A stretch of DNA of 15,606 bases from DATMBL01 sp050735975. Its GTDB lineage: Bacteria > Desulfobacterota > Binatia > UBA9968. A model generated the notes under the pieces. The model saw only the letters and a list, made by a program, of their open reading frames with translations, searched no databases and was not told the DNA's origin. Shown piece after piece: positions 6,295 to 12,680 of this stretch (within the stretch, counting starts at the first letter, position 1; each line of letters begins with the position of its first letter). The position numbers and the translations under genes were made by a program. The stretch is taken from positions 1-15,606 of the forward strand of contig JBOHVS010000162.1 in the NCBI GenBank assembly GCA_050735975.1, read 5' to 3'.

Positions 6295-7743
6295 ATGGTG
6301 TCGAGTAAGCTATTTTCCACTCATCGTCCCAATCCCGGGAGAAGCCGGCTGCAAAACCCGCCGGTGAAGGTGTTGAGGTTGTCCAGTCTTCTGTTGGTCT
6401 TTGCGATTGCGCTCGCTCAAATCGGATGGTCCCGCGAAGCCCGGGTCAGTCAACCCGCTAAACCGAAGGTCTCGTTTCAGCAATTCATGCTAAAGAACGG
6501 GCTGAGAGTGATCCTTTCGGAGGATCACACGACGCCAACCTACTCGGTTTCCGTTACTTACAATGTCGGATCGCGTGATGAGCGTCCGGGTCGAACCGGG
6601 CTGGCTCATCTGTTTGAGCATATGATGTTTCAAGGTTCGGCAAACGTGGGCAAGGGGGAGCACTTCATTTTGGTTGCAAACAACGGTGGTAGCGCCAACG
6701 GCACCACCAACGCCGAACGGACCAACTACTTTGAAACGTTACCCGCGAACCAGCTGGAACTAGGAATCTTTCTGGAGGCTGACCGGATGCGCTCGCTCGA
6801 AGTCACGCAGGCCAATCTCGATAACCAGCGCCATGCGGTGCAGGAAGAACGCCGGCTGAACGTCGACAACCGGTCCTATGGAAGAACCTTTGAAGCCGTT
6901 ATTGAAACAGCGTATGACAACTTCGCCTATAAACACGCTACGATCGGTTCGATTGAGGATCTGAACAGCGCGAGTCTCGAAGACGCGCGCCGGTTTTTCC
7001 GGACTTATTACGCGCCGAACAACGCGGTGCTCACAGTGGTCGGCGACTTTCAGACCGAGCGGGCTTTGGCGCTGATCAAGAAATATTTTGAAGAGATCCC
7101 GTCACACGCGCCGCCTCCGGTGCCCGACGTGAGTGAGCCGGGGCAGACGACCGAACGGCGAAGAACAATCGAAGACGCTTTCGCCCAAGCGCCGCGTATC
7201 GACATTGTTTATAAGACCGTGCCCGGGAATACGCGCGATTGGTATGCGCTCAGGGTACTGGGCCAGATTACGGCCGGCGATCTCTCGTCGCGTCTTTACC
7301 AGAAACTGGTCAAAGAACTGGAGATGGCTATCAGCGTTTCCAGCGGGCCGGATGAGCGTCGTGGCACGTCTTTGTTCTGGGTATCGCTGGTTCTCCGGCC
7401 CGATACGATTCTTTCGGACCTCGAAAGGATCGTGTACGAAGAGATCGAACGGCTGAAGAATGAACCCGCCGCCGATTGGGAGTTAGATAAGGTTCGCACG
7501 AAGCTGCGGCGGCAACAAGCCGAGAACCTCTACAGGACGCGCTCTCGCGCCAACGCCCTTGGCCACTATGCCGTCTACTACAACGAACCGGGCCTGATCA
7601 ACACGGTTTTCGATAAACTCGCGGAGGTGGAAAAAGCCGATCTTCAGCGCGTTGCCAGCGCCTACCTGCGAGAGACAAACAGGACCGTAGTCACGACTCT
7701 GCCGAAGTCGAAGATCTCCTCAAACGCACAAGTCGGCGGCTGA
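6295..7743 (+). CDS. M16-family zinc peptidase, catalytic subunit
   Basis: This 482-residue protein of the pitrilysin/processing-peptidase family has two M16 domains. The inverted zinc motif HLFEH is at 105-109, and the third ligand is Glu185 within AVQEERR, 76 residues later, as expected for an active enzyme. Domain 1 spans about 60-260. Domain 2 (about 270-460) lacks the usual R-EE-KG-Y-Y substrate-binding motif, which the next gene supplies. A hydrophobic signal segment (VLRLSSLLLVFAIALAQ, 26-42) predicts export to the periplasm. Coordinates use the first in-frame ATG; a GTG at 6364 would give a standard signal peptide of about 23 residues and may be the true start, as neither start has a strong Shine-Dalgarno site. 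It forms an operon with the gene 28 bp downstream. Confidence 0.88.
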   Translation: MVSSKLFSTHRPNPGRSRLQNPPVKVLRLSSLLLVFAIALAQIGWSREARVSQPAKPKVSFQQFMLKNGLRVILSEDHTTPTYSVSVTYNVGSRDERPGRTGLAHLFEHMMFQGSANVGKGEHFILVANNGGSANGTTNAERTNYFETLPANQLELGIFLEADRMRSLEVTQANLDNQRHAVQEERRLNVDNRSYGRTFEAVIETAYDNFAYKHATIGSIEDLNSASLEDARRFFRTYYAPNNAVLTVVGDFQTERALALIKKYFEEIPSHAPPPVPDVSEPGQTTERRRTIEDAFAQAPRIDIVYKTVPGNTRDWYALRVLGQITAGDLSSRLYQKLVKELEMAISVSSGPDERRGTSLFWVSLVLRPDTILSDLERIVYEEIERLKNEPAADWELDKVRTKLRRQQAENLYRTRSRANALGHYAVYYNEPGLINTVFDKLAEVEKADLQRVASAYLRETNRTVVTTLPKSKISSNAQVGG

Positions 7744-7755
7744 CTTGTGCGTTTG
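7721..7755 (+). promoter_or_regulatory. Perfect 14-bp hairpin across the M16 gene junction
   Basis: caaacgcacaagtc (7721-7734) pairs exactly with gacttgtgcgtttg (7742-7755) around a 7-nt loop, ggcggct. The stop codon of the first M16 gene (7741-7743) sits at the loop/stem border, and the stem ends at the likely Shine-Dalgarno GAAGGA (7755-7760) of the second. No T run follows, so it is unlikely to be an ordinary terminator. A role in translational coupling, mRNA stability or subunit stoichiometry is inference. Confidence 0.7.
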
Positions 7756-7771
7756 AAGGATTAATTATGAG

Positions 7772-9322
7772 ATGACCACAACGCTGCTCGGAAGTATTCT
7801 TTCATCCTTCCGCTTTTCTTTTTCGTTAGGCTGGAGGCTTTTTGAACTGGATGGCGCGCGACTACGCGCCCTTCTCGCCTTGTTAACGGCAGCCTCCATT
7901 GCCGCCCCGCCGTTGGTCGCCGGACAGGACTCTGCGATCGTTCCACAGAGTAAAGTCGAGCGCAAAAACAAAGCGCCGGTCTCGAGTGAGACCCTTCGTG
8001 TCCGTCTACCGAAACCGGTAGAGGCAAAACTCGCCAACGGACTCACGGTGCTGGTCGTGGAAGACCATCGTCTACCCACCGTCGTTGCCGAGTTGCATAT
8101 TCGCGGGGCGGGCGCGCTTTTCGAACCGGCTATTTTGCCCGGCCTGGCCGCTGCTACGGCGCAGATGCTTCGAGAAGGCTCGAATAAGCGAACCAGCAGA
8201 CAAATCGCCGAGGAACTCGATCGCCTTGGGGCATCGGTGGGGGCGGGGGCAAGTTTCGGCTCGGTCGAAACCGTCTTCAGCGCGTCCGGTCTAAGCGAGA
8301 ATTTCGACGGCTGGTTTGCCGTGGCATTAGATATGCTGTTGTATCCCAGCTTTCCCGCGAGGGAGCTGGATCGACTCAAAAAGCGAGCCAGAGTGCAACT
8401 GCGCCAGCAGCGAGCCAGGGCCCGGTTCCTTGCCGGCGAGAGATTTAATCGCGCCGTGTTTGGCAGCCATCCCGCCGCCGTTGTGACCCCCACACTGGAA
8501 TCGATCAACGCGCTGACGCCGGACCTGCTCGCCAAATGGCACCGGGAGCGCTATGCGCCCGATCGCTCAGTGTTGGCGATTGCCGGTGACGTCTACGTGT
8601 CTGAACTAATTCCGAAATTGGAAAGATGGCTCGCGGACTGGCAAAATGCGGGCGGCAAGCAAGGGATGCCTCCCAATCCTGTTCCTGTCTCCGCGCGAAA
8701 AATTTATCTCGTGGACCGGCCGAACTCGGTGCAGACGACCTTGACCGTGGGTAACATCGCGGTCGACCGCCGTAGCGAAGACTTCGTGTCGATGGTCGTG
8801 ATGAATAATTTGCTCGGCGGCGGTCCCGCCGCCCGGCTCTTCCTGAACTTGCGCGAAGAAAAAGGCTACACGTATGGCGCCTACAGCGGCTTTACGGCAG
8901 TCGAATATCCCGGACCGTGGAGCGCCGGCGCTGATGTGCGCACCGAGGTAACCGAGGGCGCTCTCACAGAGCTGCTGAACGAGATCCGGCGCATTCGCGA
9001 TACGAAAGTGGGCGAAGCGGAACTCGCGGCAACGAAGCATGCGGTGGTCGCGCGCTTTGCCCTCGCTCTCGAACAACCGAGCCGCCTGCTCGGCTTCGCG
9101 CTCACGCGCAAGCTTTACAAGTTGCCGGACGACTACTGGGACACGTATCCTGCGAAGGTGGCAGCGGTGACGGCAGACGACGTACAGCGCGTGGCGCGTA
9201 AATACTTAGATCCGGAGGCGATACAAATCGTCGCGGTCGGTGACAGCCGGAAGATTAAACCGGGACTGGAGAAATTCGGAAAAATAGAAGTCTACGACAT
9301 CGATGGCAAAATCATCCCATAA
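7772..9322 (+). CDS. M16-family peptidase homologue, non-catalytic partner subunit
   Basis: This 516-residue M16 protein starts its first domain at about residue 84 (EAKLANGLTVLVVEDHRLP). Where HxxEH should be, it reads GLAAATAQ (124-131), so the zinc site is absent. It keeps the second-domain motif NLREEKGYTYGAYSGF (359-374), whose Arg and Tyr bind the substrate backbone. This complements the preceding subunit exactly and matches two-subunit M16 enzymes, such as bacterial heterodimeric peptidases and mitochondrial MPP, where one chain carries zinc and the other helps bind substrate. An N-terminal hydrophobic stretch (LRALLALLTAASIAAPPLVA, 31-50) indicates export. The start at 7772 follows GAAGGA by about 11 nt; the overlapping ATG at 7768 hits a stop at once. 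The substrate is unknown. Confidence 0.88.
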   Translation: MTTTLLGSILSSFRFSFSLGWRLFELDGARLRALLALLTAASIAAPPLVAGQDSAIVPQSKVERKNKAPVSSETLRVRLPKPVEAKLANGLTVLVVEDHRLPTVVAELHIRGAGALFEPAILPGLAAATAQMLREGSNKRTSRQIAEELDRLGASVGAGASFGSVETVFSASGLSENFDGWFAVALDMLLYPSFPARELDRLKKRARVQLRQQRARARFLAGERFNRAVFGSHPAAVVTPTLESINALTPDLLAKWHRERYAPDRSVLAIAGDVYVSELIPKLERWLADWQNAGGKQGMPPNPVPVSARKIYLVDRPNSVQTTLTVGNIAVDRRSEDFVSMVVMNNLLGGGPAARLFLNLREEKGYTYGAYSGFTAVEYPGPWSAGADVRTEVTEGALTELLNEIRRIRDTKVGEAELAATKHAVVARFALALEQPSRLLGFALTRKLYKLPDDYWDTYPAKVAAVTADDVQRVARKYLDPEAIQIVAVGDSRKIKPGLEKFGKIEVYDIDGKIIP

Positions 9323-9637
9323 ACACCGGCGGCACCGTATCCGGACCACCGCCAACCAGCGGAAGTTGTGCTGCAAGGCCTACCGCGCCATTGTCATTCT
9401 CTAACCTATGAAACGGCTGTGTTCCTGCGAGACTCGGGCCGGGTCTACTGCCCATAATGCCGCCCGGAGCGTCTTTTTTCTATACGTTTTCGTTGTTATT
9501 TGTGGTTAAATCGCTGCAGCTGCAGGTATGCGAGAGCAGCTCATTAACCGACTCTTTTATTGCGTTGGCAAAAGCTTTCAGCTAAAAAAATTGGCTTGCG
9601 CGTTTTAGGGCGGATTATTTTTTCTCCGGAGGGTTTT
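9323..9637. other. Intergenic region after the M16 operon
   Basis: This 315-bp gap has no supported gene. It contains the probable M16 operon terminator (9431-9480), a 12-bp perfect palindrome CTGCAGCTGCAG at 9514-9525 of unknown role, and the Shine-Dalgarno CCGGAGGG (9626-9633) of the next gene. The frame of the next gene stays open upstream to a TTG at 9560, but that start has no ribosome-binding site. Confidence 0.5.
9431..9480 (+). terminator. Probable intrinsic terminator of the M16 operon
   Basis: A GC-rich imperfect stem (gactcgggc from 9431; cgcccggagcgtc to 9473) is followed directly by six T residues at 9474-9479. The loop is long, and an alternative shorter stem, ccgggt/gcccgg (9439-9444 with 9462-9467), is possible. 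Confidence 0.5.
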
Positions 9638-9901
9638 ATGGCAGAAGAAACACCAGAACAGAGATTGGCTCGCCTCGAGGCTGAGAACCGGGCGCTACGC
9701 GAACAGGTAGAGCAACGAAGGCCGGGTCAGTTGCGCATGAAGGTAAGCGAAAAAGGGGCCCTCTCGGTCTACGGCCTTGGCAGATTCCCCGTGACTCTTT
9801 ACAAAGAGCAGTGGATCAGGCTCCTCGATTACACCGATGAGATCAAGTCGTTCCTCAAAGAGAACGATCGTCTGTTGAAGGCCAAACAAACGTCAGAATA
9901 A
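9638..9901 (+). CDS. Small conserved-looking protein with a coiled-coil N-terminus
   Basis: This 87-residue soluble protein opens with a short heptad-type helix (EQRLARLEAENRALREQVEQ, 7-26). A compact domain follows, containing KVSEKGALSVYGLGRFPVTLYKEQW (about 35-59) and the helical tail LLDYTDEIKSFLKENDRLLK. The central motif has the feel of small uncharacterised proteins found across several bacterial phyla, but I cannot name a family or a function. The start at 9638 has CCGGAGGG with about 5-nt spacing. It has no signal peptide or membrane segment, so it is probably cytoplasmic. It is a single gene converging on the leftward small membrane protein, 33 bp away. Confidence 0.75.
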   Translation: MAEETPEQRLARLEAENRALREQVEQRRPGQLRMKVSEKGALSVYGLGRFPVTLYKEQWIRLLDYTDEIKSFLKENDRLLKAKQTSE

Positions 9902-9915
9902 ACCGAGGAGCAAAT

Positions 9916-9955
9916 GCGCTGCAATCCGCCTGGGTCATCGAGCGCTTAGCAGCGC
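9916..9955. terminator. Possible bidirectional stem between convergent genes
   Basis: gcgctgc (9916-9922) and gcagcgc (9949-9955) are perfect inverted repeats with a 26-nt loop, spanning the end of the leftward membrane-protein gene and the gap to the rightward gene. There is no T run on either side. Evidence for termination is weak. Confidence 0.2.
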
Positions 9956-10153
9956 GTGCCCCTGAATGGAGGAAATGTTAAACACGTAGCTAAACAGGAT
10001 CAATGAAGAGACAATGAGCAAAAAAGCGCATAGAACCTTCTCTCTCAATGGCAACTGCCGCCACATCCCGGGGGCGTCGAGGGTTGCGGAGAGATAGACG
10101 GTCGCCGTAAAACAACTAAGCAACAGGAAGACGAGGATTGTGGAGTCCTTCAT
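9935..10153 (-). CDS. Small two-helix membrane protein
   Basis: This 72-residue hydrophobic protein is predicted to have two transmembrane helices: about residues 5-22 (TILVFLLLSCFTATVYLS) and 41-59 (VLCAFLLIVSSLILFSYVF). A short loop, DAPGMWRQLPLREK, joins them. I do not recognise a family. It starts 44 bp after the ABC permease stop on the same strand and is likely in the same transcript, so it may be an accessory subunit of the transporter or an unrelated membrane peptide. The ATG at 10153 follows AGGAG closely; a GTG at 10183 is possible but has no ribosome-binding site. The start sits in a tandem duplication described separately. Confidence 0.6.
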   Translation of the reverse strand: MKDSTILVFLLLSCFTATVYLSATLDAPGMWRQLPLREKVLCAFLLIVSSLILFSYVFNISSIQGHALLSAR

Positions 10154-10172
10154 TACTCCTCCATTACTCCTC
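10151..10172 (-). repeat. Tandem 11-bp duplication of a ribosome-binding site and start codon
   Basis: The unit cattactcctc on the plus strand occurs twice in perfect tandem (10151-10161 and 10162-10172). Read on the minus strand, each copy is an AGGAG site followed by ATG. The upstream copy opens a three-codon ORF (ATG GAG GAG TAA, 10164-10153) whose stop overlaps the ATG of the membrane protein by one base. Confidence 0.9.
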
Positions 10173-10196
10173 AAACGCTTCACTCGTTTTTTGGAG

Positions 10197-11051
10197 TTAC
10201 TCGGCCGCTCCCACTTTCGGACGCCAACTGCTGAACCGGCGTTCCAATCTTGATATCAGCTCCATCGAAATCATGCCGCTGATCGCGAAGACCAAGACCC
10301 CGACGAATACTTTATCGGTCTGAAACGTCGCGCCGGCGACAGTAATCATGAAACCAATGCCCGCAGTAGCAGCGTAAAGCTCGCCAACCATGACTCCAAC
10401 CAACGCTCTGCCGACCCCCAATCTGAGCCCGCTGATAATGAACGGGACCGTGGACGGCATCACGACGGTTCTGAAGATCTGCCACTCCGAAGCCCCGAAG
10501 CTTCTGGCGGCATTGAGAAGGTTGTGCGGCGTCGTTTTGACTCCATCGCGAGCGTTGATCAAAATCGGAAAAACGGCGCCCAGAAAAATAATGCCGACTT
10601 TAGAGATAATGCCGATACCCAGCCAAATGATCACCAAAGGCAAAAGGGCAACGCGGGGCGTCGAGTATAAGGAGTTGACGAAGGGATCAAACAAGTAGCT
10701 CATCCTTTTGTACCAGCCCGTTGCGATGCCAAAGGGAATACCGACAACGGCTGACAGGAGGAATCCCCAGAAGAACTCGATTCCGCTTACCCTTAAATCA
10801 TTCCAGATTTCCCCAGAGCTGAACAGCTGGTGAGCGGCGTTCAGTATTAGGGAAGGCGCGCTCATAAACATCGGGTTGATCAGTTGAAAGGTATTCCCGA
10901 CAAGCTCCCAGACGGTCAAGAAGACGATGACCGCGCTTGTCCCCAGAATTTTCTTTTCCTGATTGAGATAGAATTTATAAAGTCTCGAAGCCTCGGCGAC
11001 TCTTACATCCAACAGAATTTCGCCTGGAGCTGCTGAATTTTGTTCCGCCAT
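10197..11051 (-). CDS. ABC transporter permease, NitT/TauT (SsuC-like) family
   Basis: This 284-residue binding-protein-dependent transport permease has about six transmembrane helices, from ILGTSAVIVFLTVWELVG at about 35-52 to VGVLVFAISGMISMELI near the end. The cytoplasmic EAA-type loop that contacts the ATPase is clear: NAARSFGASEWQIFRTVVMPSTVPFIISGLRLG (about 180-212). The family imports nitrate, sulfonates, pyrimidine precursors or aromatic acids such as phthalate. No ATPase or substrate-binding protein gene is in this window, so this is either an orphan permease or the complex is split. ATG 11051 follows GGAGGG at 8 nt. The promoter upstream carries a strong dyad overlapping its -10 box, suggesting repression that responds to substrate. 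Confidence 0.9.
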   Translation of the reverse strand: MAEQNSAAPGEILLDVRVAEASRLYKFYLNQEKKILGTSAVIVFLTVWELVGNTFQLINPMFMSAPSLILNAAHQLFSSGEIWNDLRVSGIEFFWGFLLSAVVGIPFGIATGWYKRMSYLFDPFVNSLYSTPRVALLPLVIIWLGIGIISKVGIIFLGAVFPILINARDGVKTTPHNLLNAARSFGASEWQIFRTVVMPSTVPFIISGLRLGVGRALVGVMVGELYAATAGIGFMITVAGATFQTDKVFVGVLVFAISGMISMELISRLERRFSSWRPKVGAAE

Positions 11052-11188
11052 GCTACTGCCCTCCGTTTGTCATTTGGTCTTCATCCGGTCTCGTTTGCCG
11101 CGTGAATTTACCATCCATGTGCAGAGTTGCCAGTCAGCGTGCGGTCGCTTGCGGTTGGCCTTCAGCGACGCTCTATCGCTCCGGGATA

Positions 11189-11205
11189 ATATCGTATTAC
11201 GATAT
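11189..11205. promoter_or_regulatory. Palindromic operator candidate, FadR-subfamily GntR type
   Basis: atatcgta and tacgatat form a perfect 17-bp dyad around a central T. The core CGTA-T-TACG fits the GT-N(0-1)-AC pattern known for FadR-subfamily GntR regulators, which often control organic-acid and aromatic catabolism and uptake. It overlaps the -10 box of the minus-strand promoter, as expected for a repressor site. No regulator gene is in the window; identity is inferred. Confidence 0.55.
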
Positions 11206-11231
11206 AAATCAGAAACAGGGTCTGTCGTCAA
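11202..11231 (-). promoter_or_regulatory. Sigma70-like promoter for the ABC permease
   Basis: On the minus strand TTGACG (complement of 11226-11231) is followed after 18 bp by TTATAT (complement of 11202-11207). Transcription would start near 11195, giving a 5' leader of about 145 nt before the permease ATG at 11051. Confidence 0.5.
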
Positions 11232-11404
11232 GACCGTAAGAAATCGCCGTGATCCGTCGATAAGGGCTTTAACCGGATGTGTTTGTTGACTAAACTCATC
11301 TTATTAGCTCGAGGGGGCGGGACTGTTTACACGTCACACTGCGGGGAGGCGAAAGCTCTAAACCATTCGGCCAACAGTGCCGGGGAGCATCGAGGAGGGG
11401 GGAG

Positions 11405-12556
11405 ATGGCACGCGAAATTTTCAAGATCGTGATTGTCGCCGGTTTAATGTCAGGTGCGCCGCTGCTGTCGCAGGCGCAGGCGCCGCGCTCGCCCACGCCG
11501 GCGCCGGTGAAGGGGGCTGTTCAAGCCCAGACCGTGGCCCGTGGAATTGAGCATCCCTGGGCGCTTGCGTTCCTCCCTGACGGGCGCATGCTCGTGACGG
11601 AACGACCGGGGCGGCTGCGCATCGTCGCAAAGGACGGGAGAATATCCGAACCGCTTGCCGGCGTGCCAAGGGTCTTGGCGCGCGGGCAGGGCGGCCTTCT
11701 CGATGTTGCCCTGGACCCCCGCTTTGCCGAGAACCGGTTGATTTATCTTTCCTACGCGGAGCCCGGCGAGGCTGGCAAGGCCGGGACTGCCGTCGCGCGT
11801 GGACGGCTCGGGGACGATCGGCTCGATGACGTCCGGGTGATTTACCAACAGCAGCCGAAGGTGGAAGGCTCGAACCACTTCGGATCGCGCCTGGTGTTCG
11901 CCCGCGACGGAACGCTCTTTGTCACTCAGGGCGACCGCTTCAGCTACCGCGACCGCGCCCAGGATCTGTCGGTCGGCTTGGGCAAAATCGTGCGGATCAA
12001 CCGGGACGGCTCGGTACCGCGCGACAATCCTTTTGTCGGCCGCAACGGAGCGCGGCCGGAGATTTGGTCGTACGGCCATCGTAACATCCAGGCAGCAGCG
12101 CTCCATCCGCAGACCGGACAGCTCTGGACCGCGGAGCATGGGGCGCGTGGCGGTGATGAGCTGAATCGGCCGCAGGCCGGCACAAACTACGGCTGGCCGG
12201 TCATCACCTACGGCGTCGACTATTCGGGTGCGAAGATCGGTGAAGGCACGGCAAAGCCGGGGATGGAGCAGCCGGTCTACTACTGGGATCCGGTCATCGC
12301 CCCCTCCGGCATGACCTTCTACACCGGCGATGCATTTCCCGACTGGAAGGGAAGCGTCCTCATCGGCTCGCTCAATCCGGGGTTGCTCGTGAGGCTGACA
12401 CTGAAGGACGGCAGGGTCGCTCGAGAAGAGCGTTACCTGGCGGACCTGGGGGAGCGCATTCGCGAGGTGCAGCAGGGAGCCGAGGGGTTTCTTTACCTCC
12501 TGACCGACAGCCGCGACGGGCGTATTCTTCGGGTTACGCCGGCAACATCGCGCTGA
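11405..12556 (+). CDS. PQQ-dependent soluble aldose sugar dehydrogenase family
   Basis: This 383-residue secreted beta-propeller enzyme belongs to the GSDH/YliI (sorbosone dehydrogenase) family, which oxidises aldose sugars in the periplasm with pyrroloquinoline quinone. A signal peptide covers about residues 1-26 (IVIVAGLMSGAPLLSQAQA). Family signatures appear in order: GIEHPWALAFLPDGRMLVTE (47-66), GQGGLLDVALDP (94-105), NHFGSRLVF (157-165, with His158 matching the catalytic base), GDR (176-178), SYGHRNIQ (222-229), EHGARGGDELN (244-254) and NYGWP (261-265). The length is typical. The ATG at 11405 has a strong purine-rich ribosome-binding site. Base composition is visibly more GC-rich than most neighbours, which may reflect expression or transfer. 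PQQ synthesis genes are not in the window. Confidence 0.9.
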   Translation: MAREIFKIVIVAGLMSGAPLLSQAQAPRSPTPAPVKGAVQAQTVARGIEHPWALAFLPDGRMLVTERPGRLRIVAKDGRISEPLAGVPRVLARGQGGLLDVALDPRFAENRLIYLSYAEPGEAGKAGTAVARGRLGDDRLDDVRVIYQQQPKVEGSNHFGSRLVFARDGTLFVTQGDRFSYRDRAQDLSVGLGKIVRINRDGSVPRDNPFVGRNGARPEIWSYGHRNIQAAALHPQTGQLWTAEHGARGGDELNRPQAGTNYGWPVITYGVDYSGAKIGEGTAKPGMEQPVYYWDPVIAPSGMTFYTGDAFPDWKGSVLIGSLNPGLLVRLTLKDGRVAREERYLADLGERIREVQQGAEGFLYLLTDSRDGRILRVTPATSR

Positions 12557-12680
12557 CTAATCGCGAGAACGCCCGAACCCGTCGCTGCCGCGGCATGTTT
12601 CGAGCCTTCCGATACACGCCTTTGGCAATTTCAGCGTTAGAGGGTAGAATGTGAGTTCTTTAATGATGCGTCGCTGAAAT

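Larger units (their letters stand above)
11052..11404. other. Divergent intergenic region, permease versus sugar dehydrogenase
   Basis: This 353-bp gap holds no supported gene. Its left-centre has the minus-strand promoter and dyad at 11189-11231. I could not assign a promoter for the rightward dehydrogenase gene. That gene's Shine-Dalgarno (gaggagggggga, ending a base or two before the ATG at 11405) is unusually purine-rich. Confidence 0.5.

Noticed and set aside
9514..9525. CTGCAGCTGCAG palindrome as a regulator binding site
   Set aside because: It is built of two PstI-like hexamers and is short. No promoter could be placed against it, so it is noted only as sequence.
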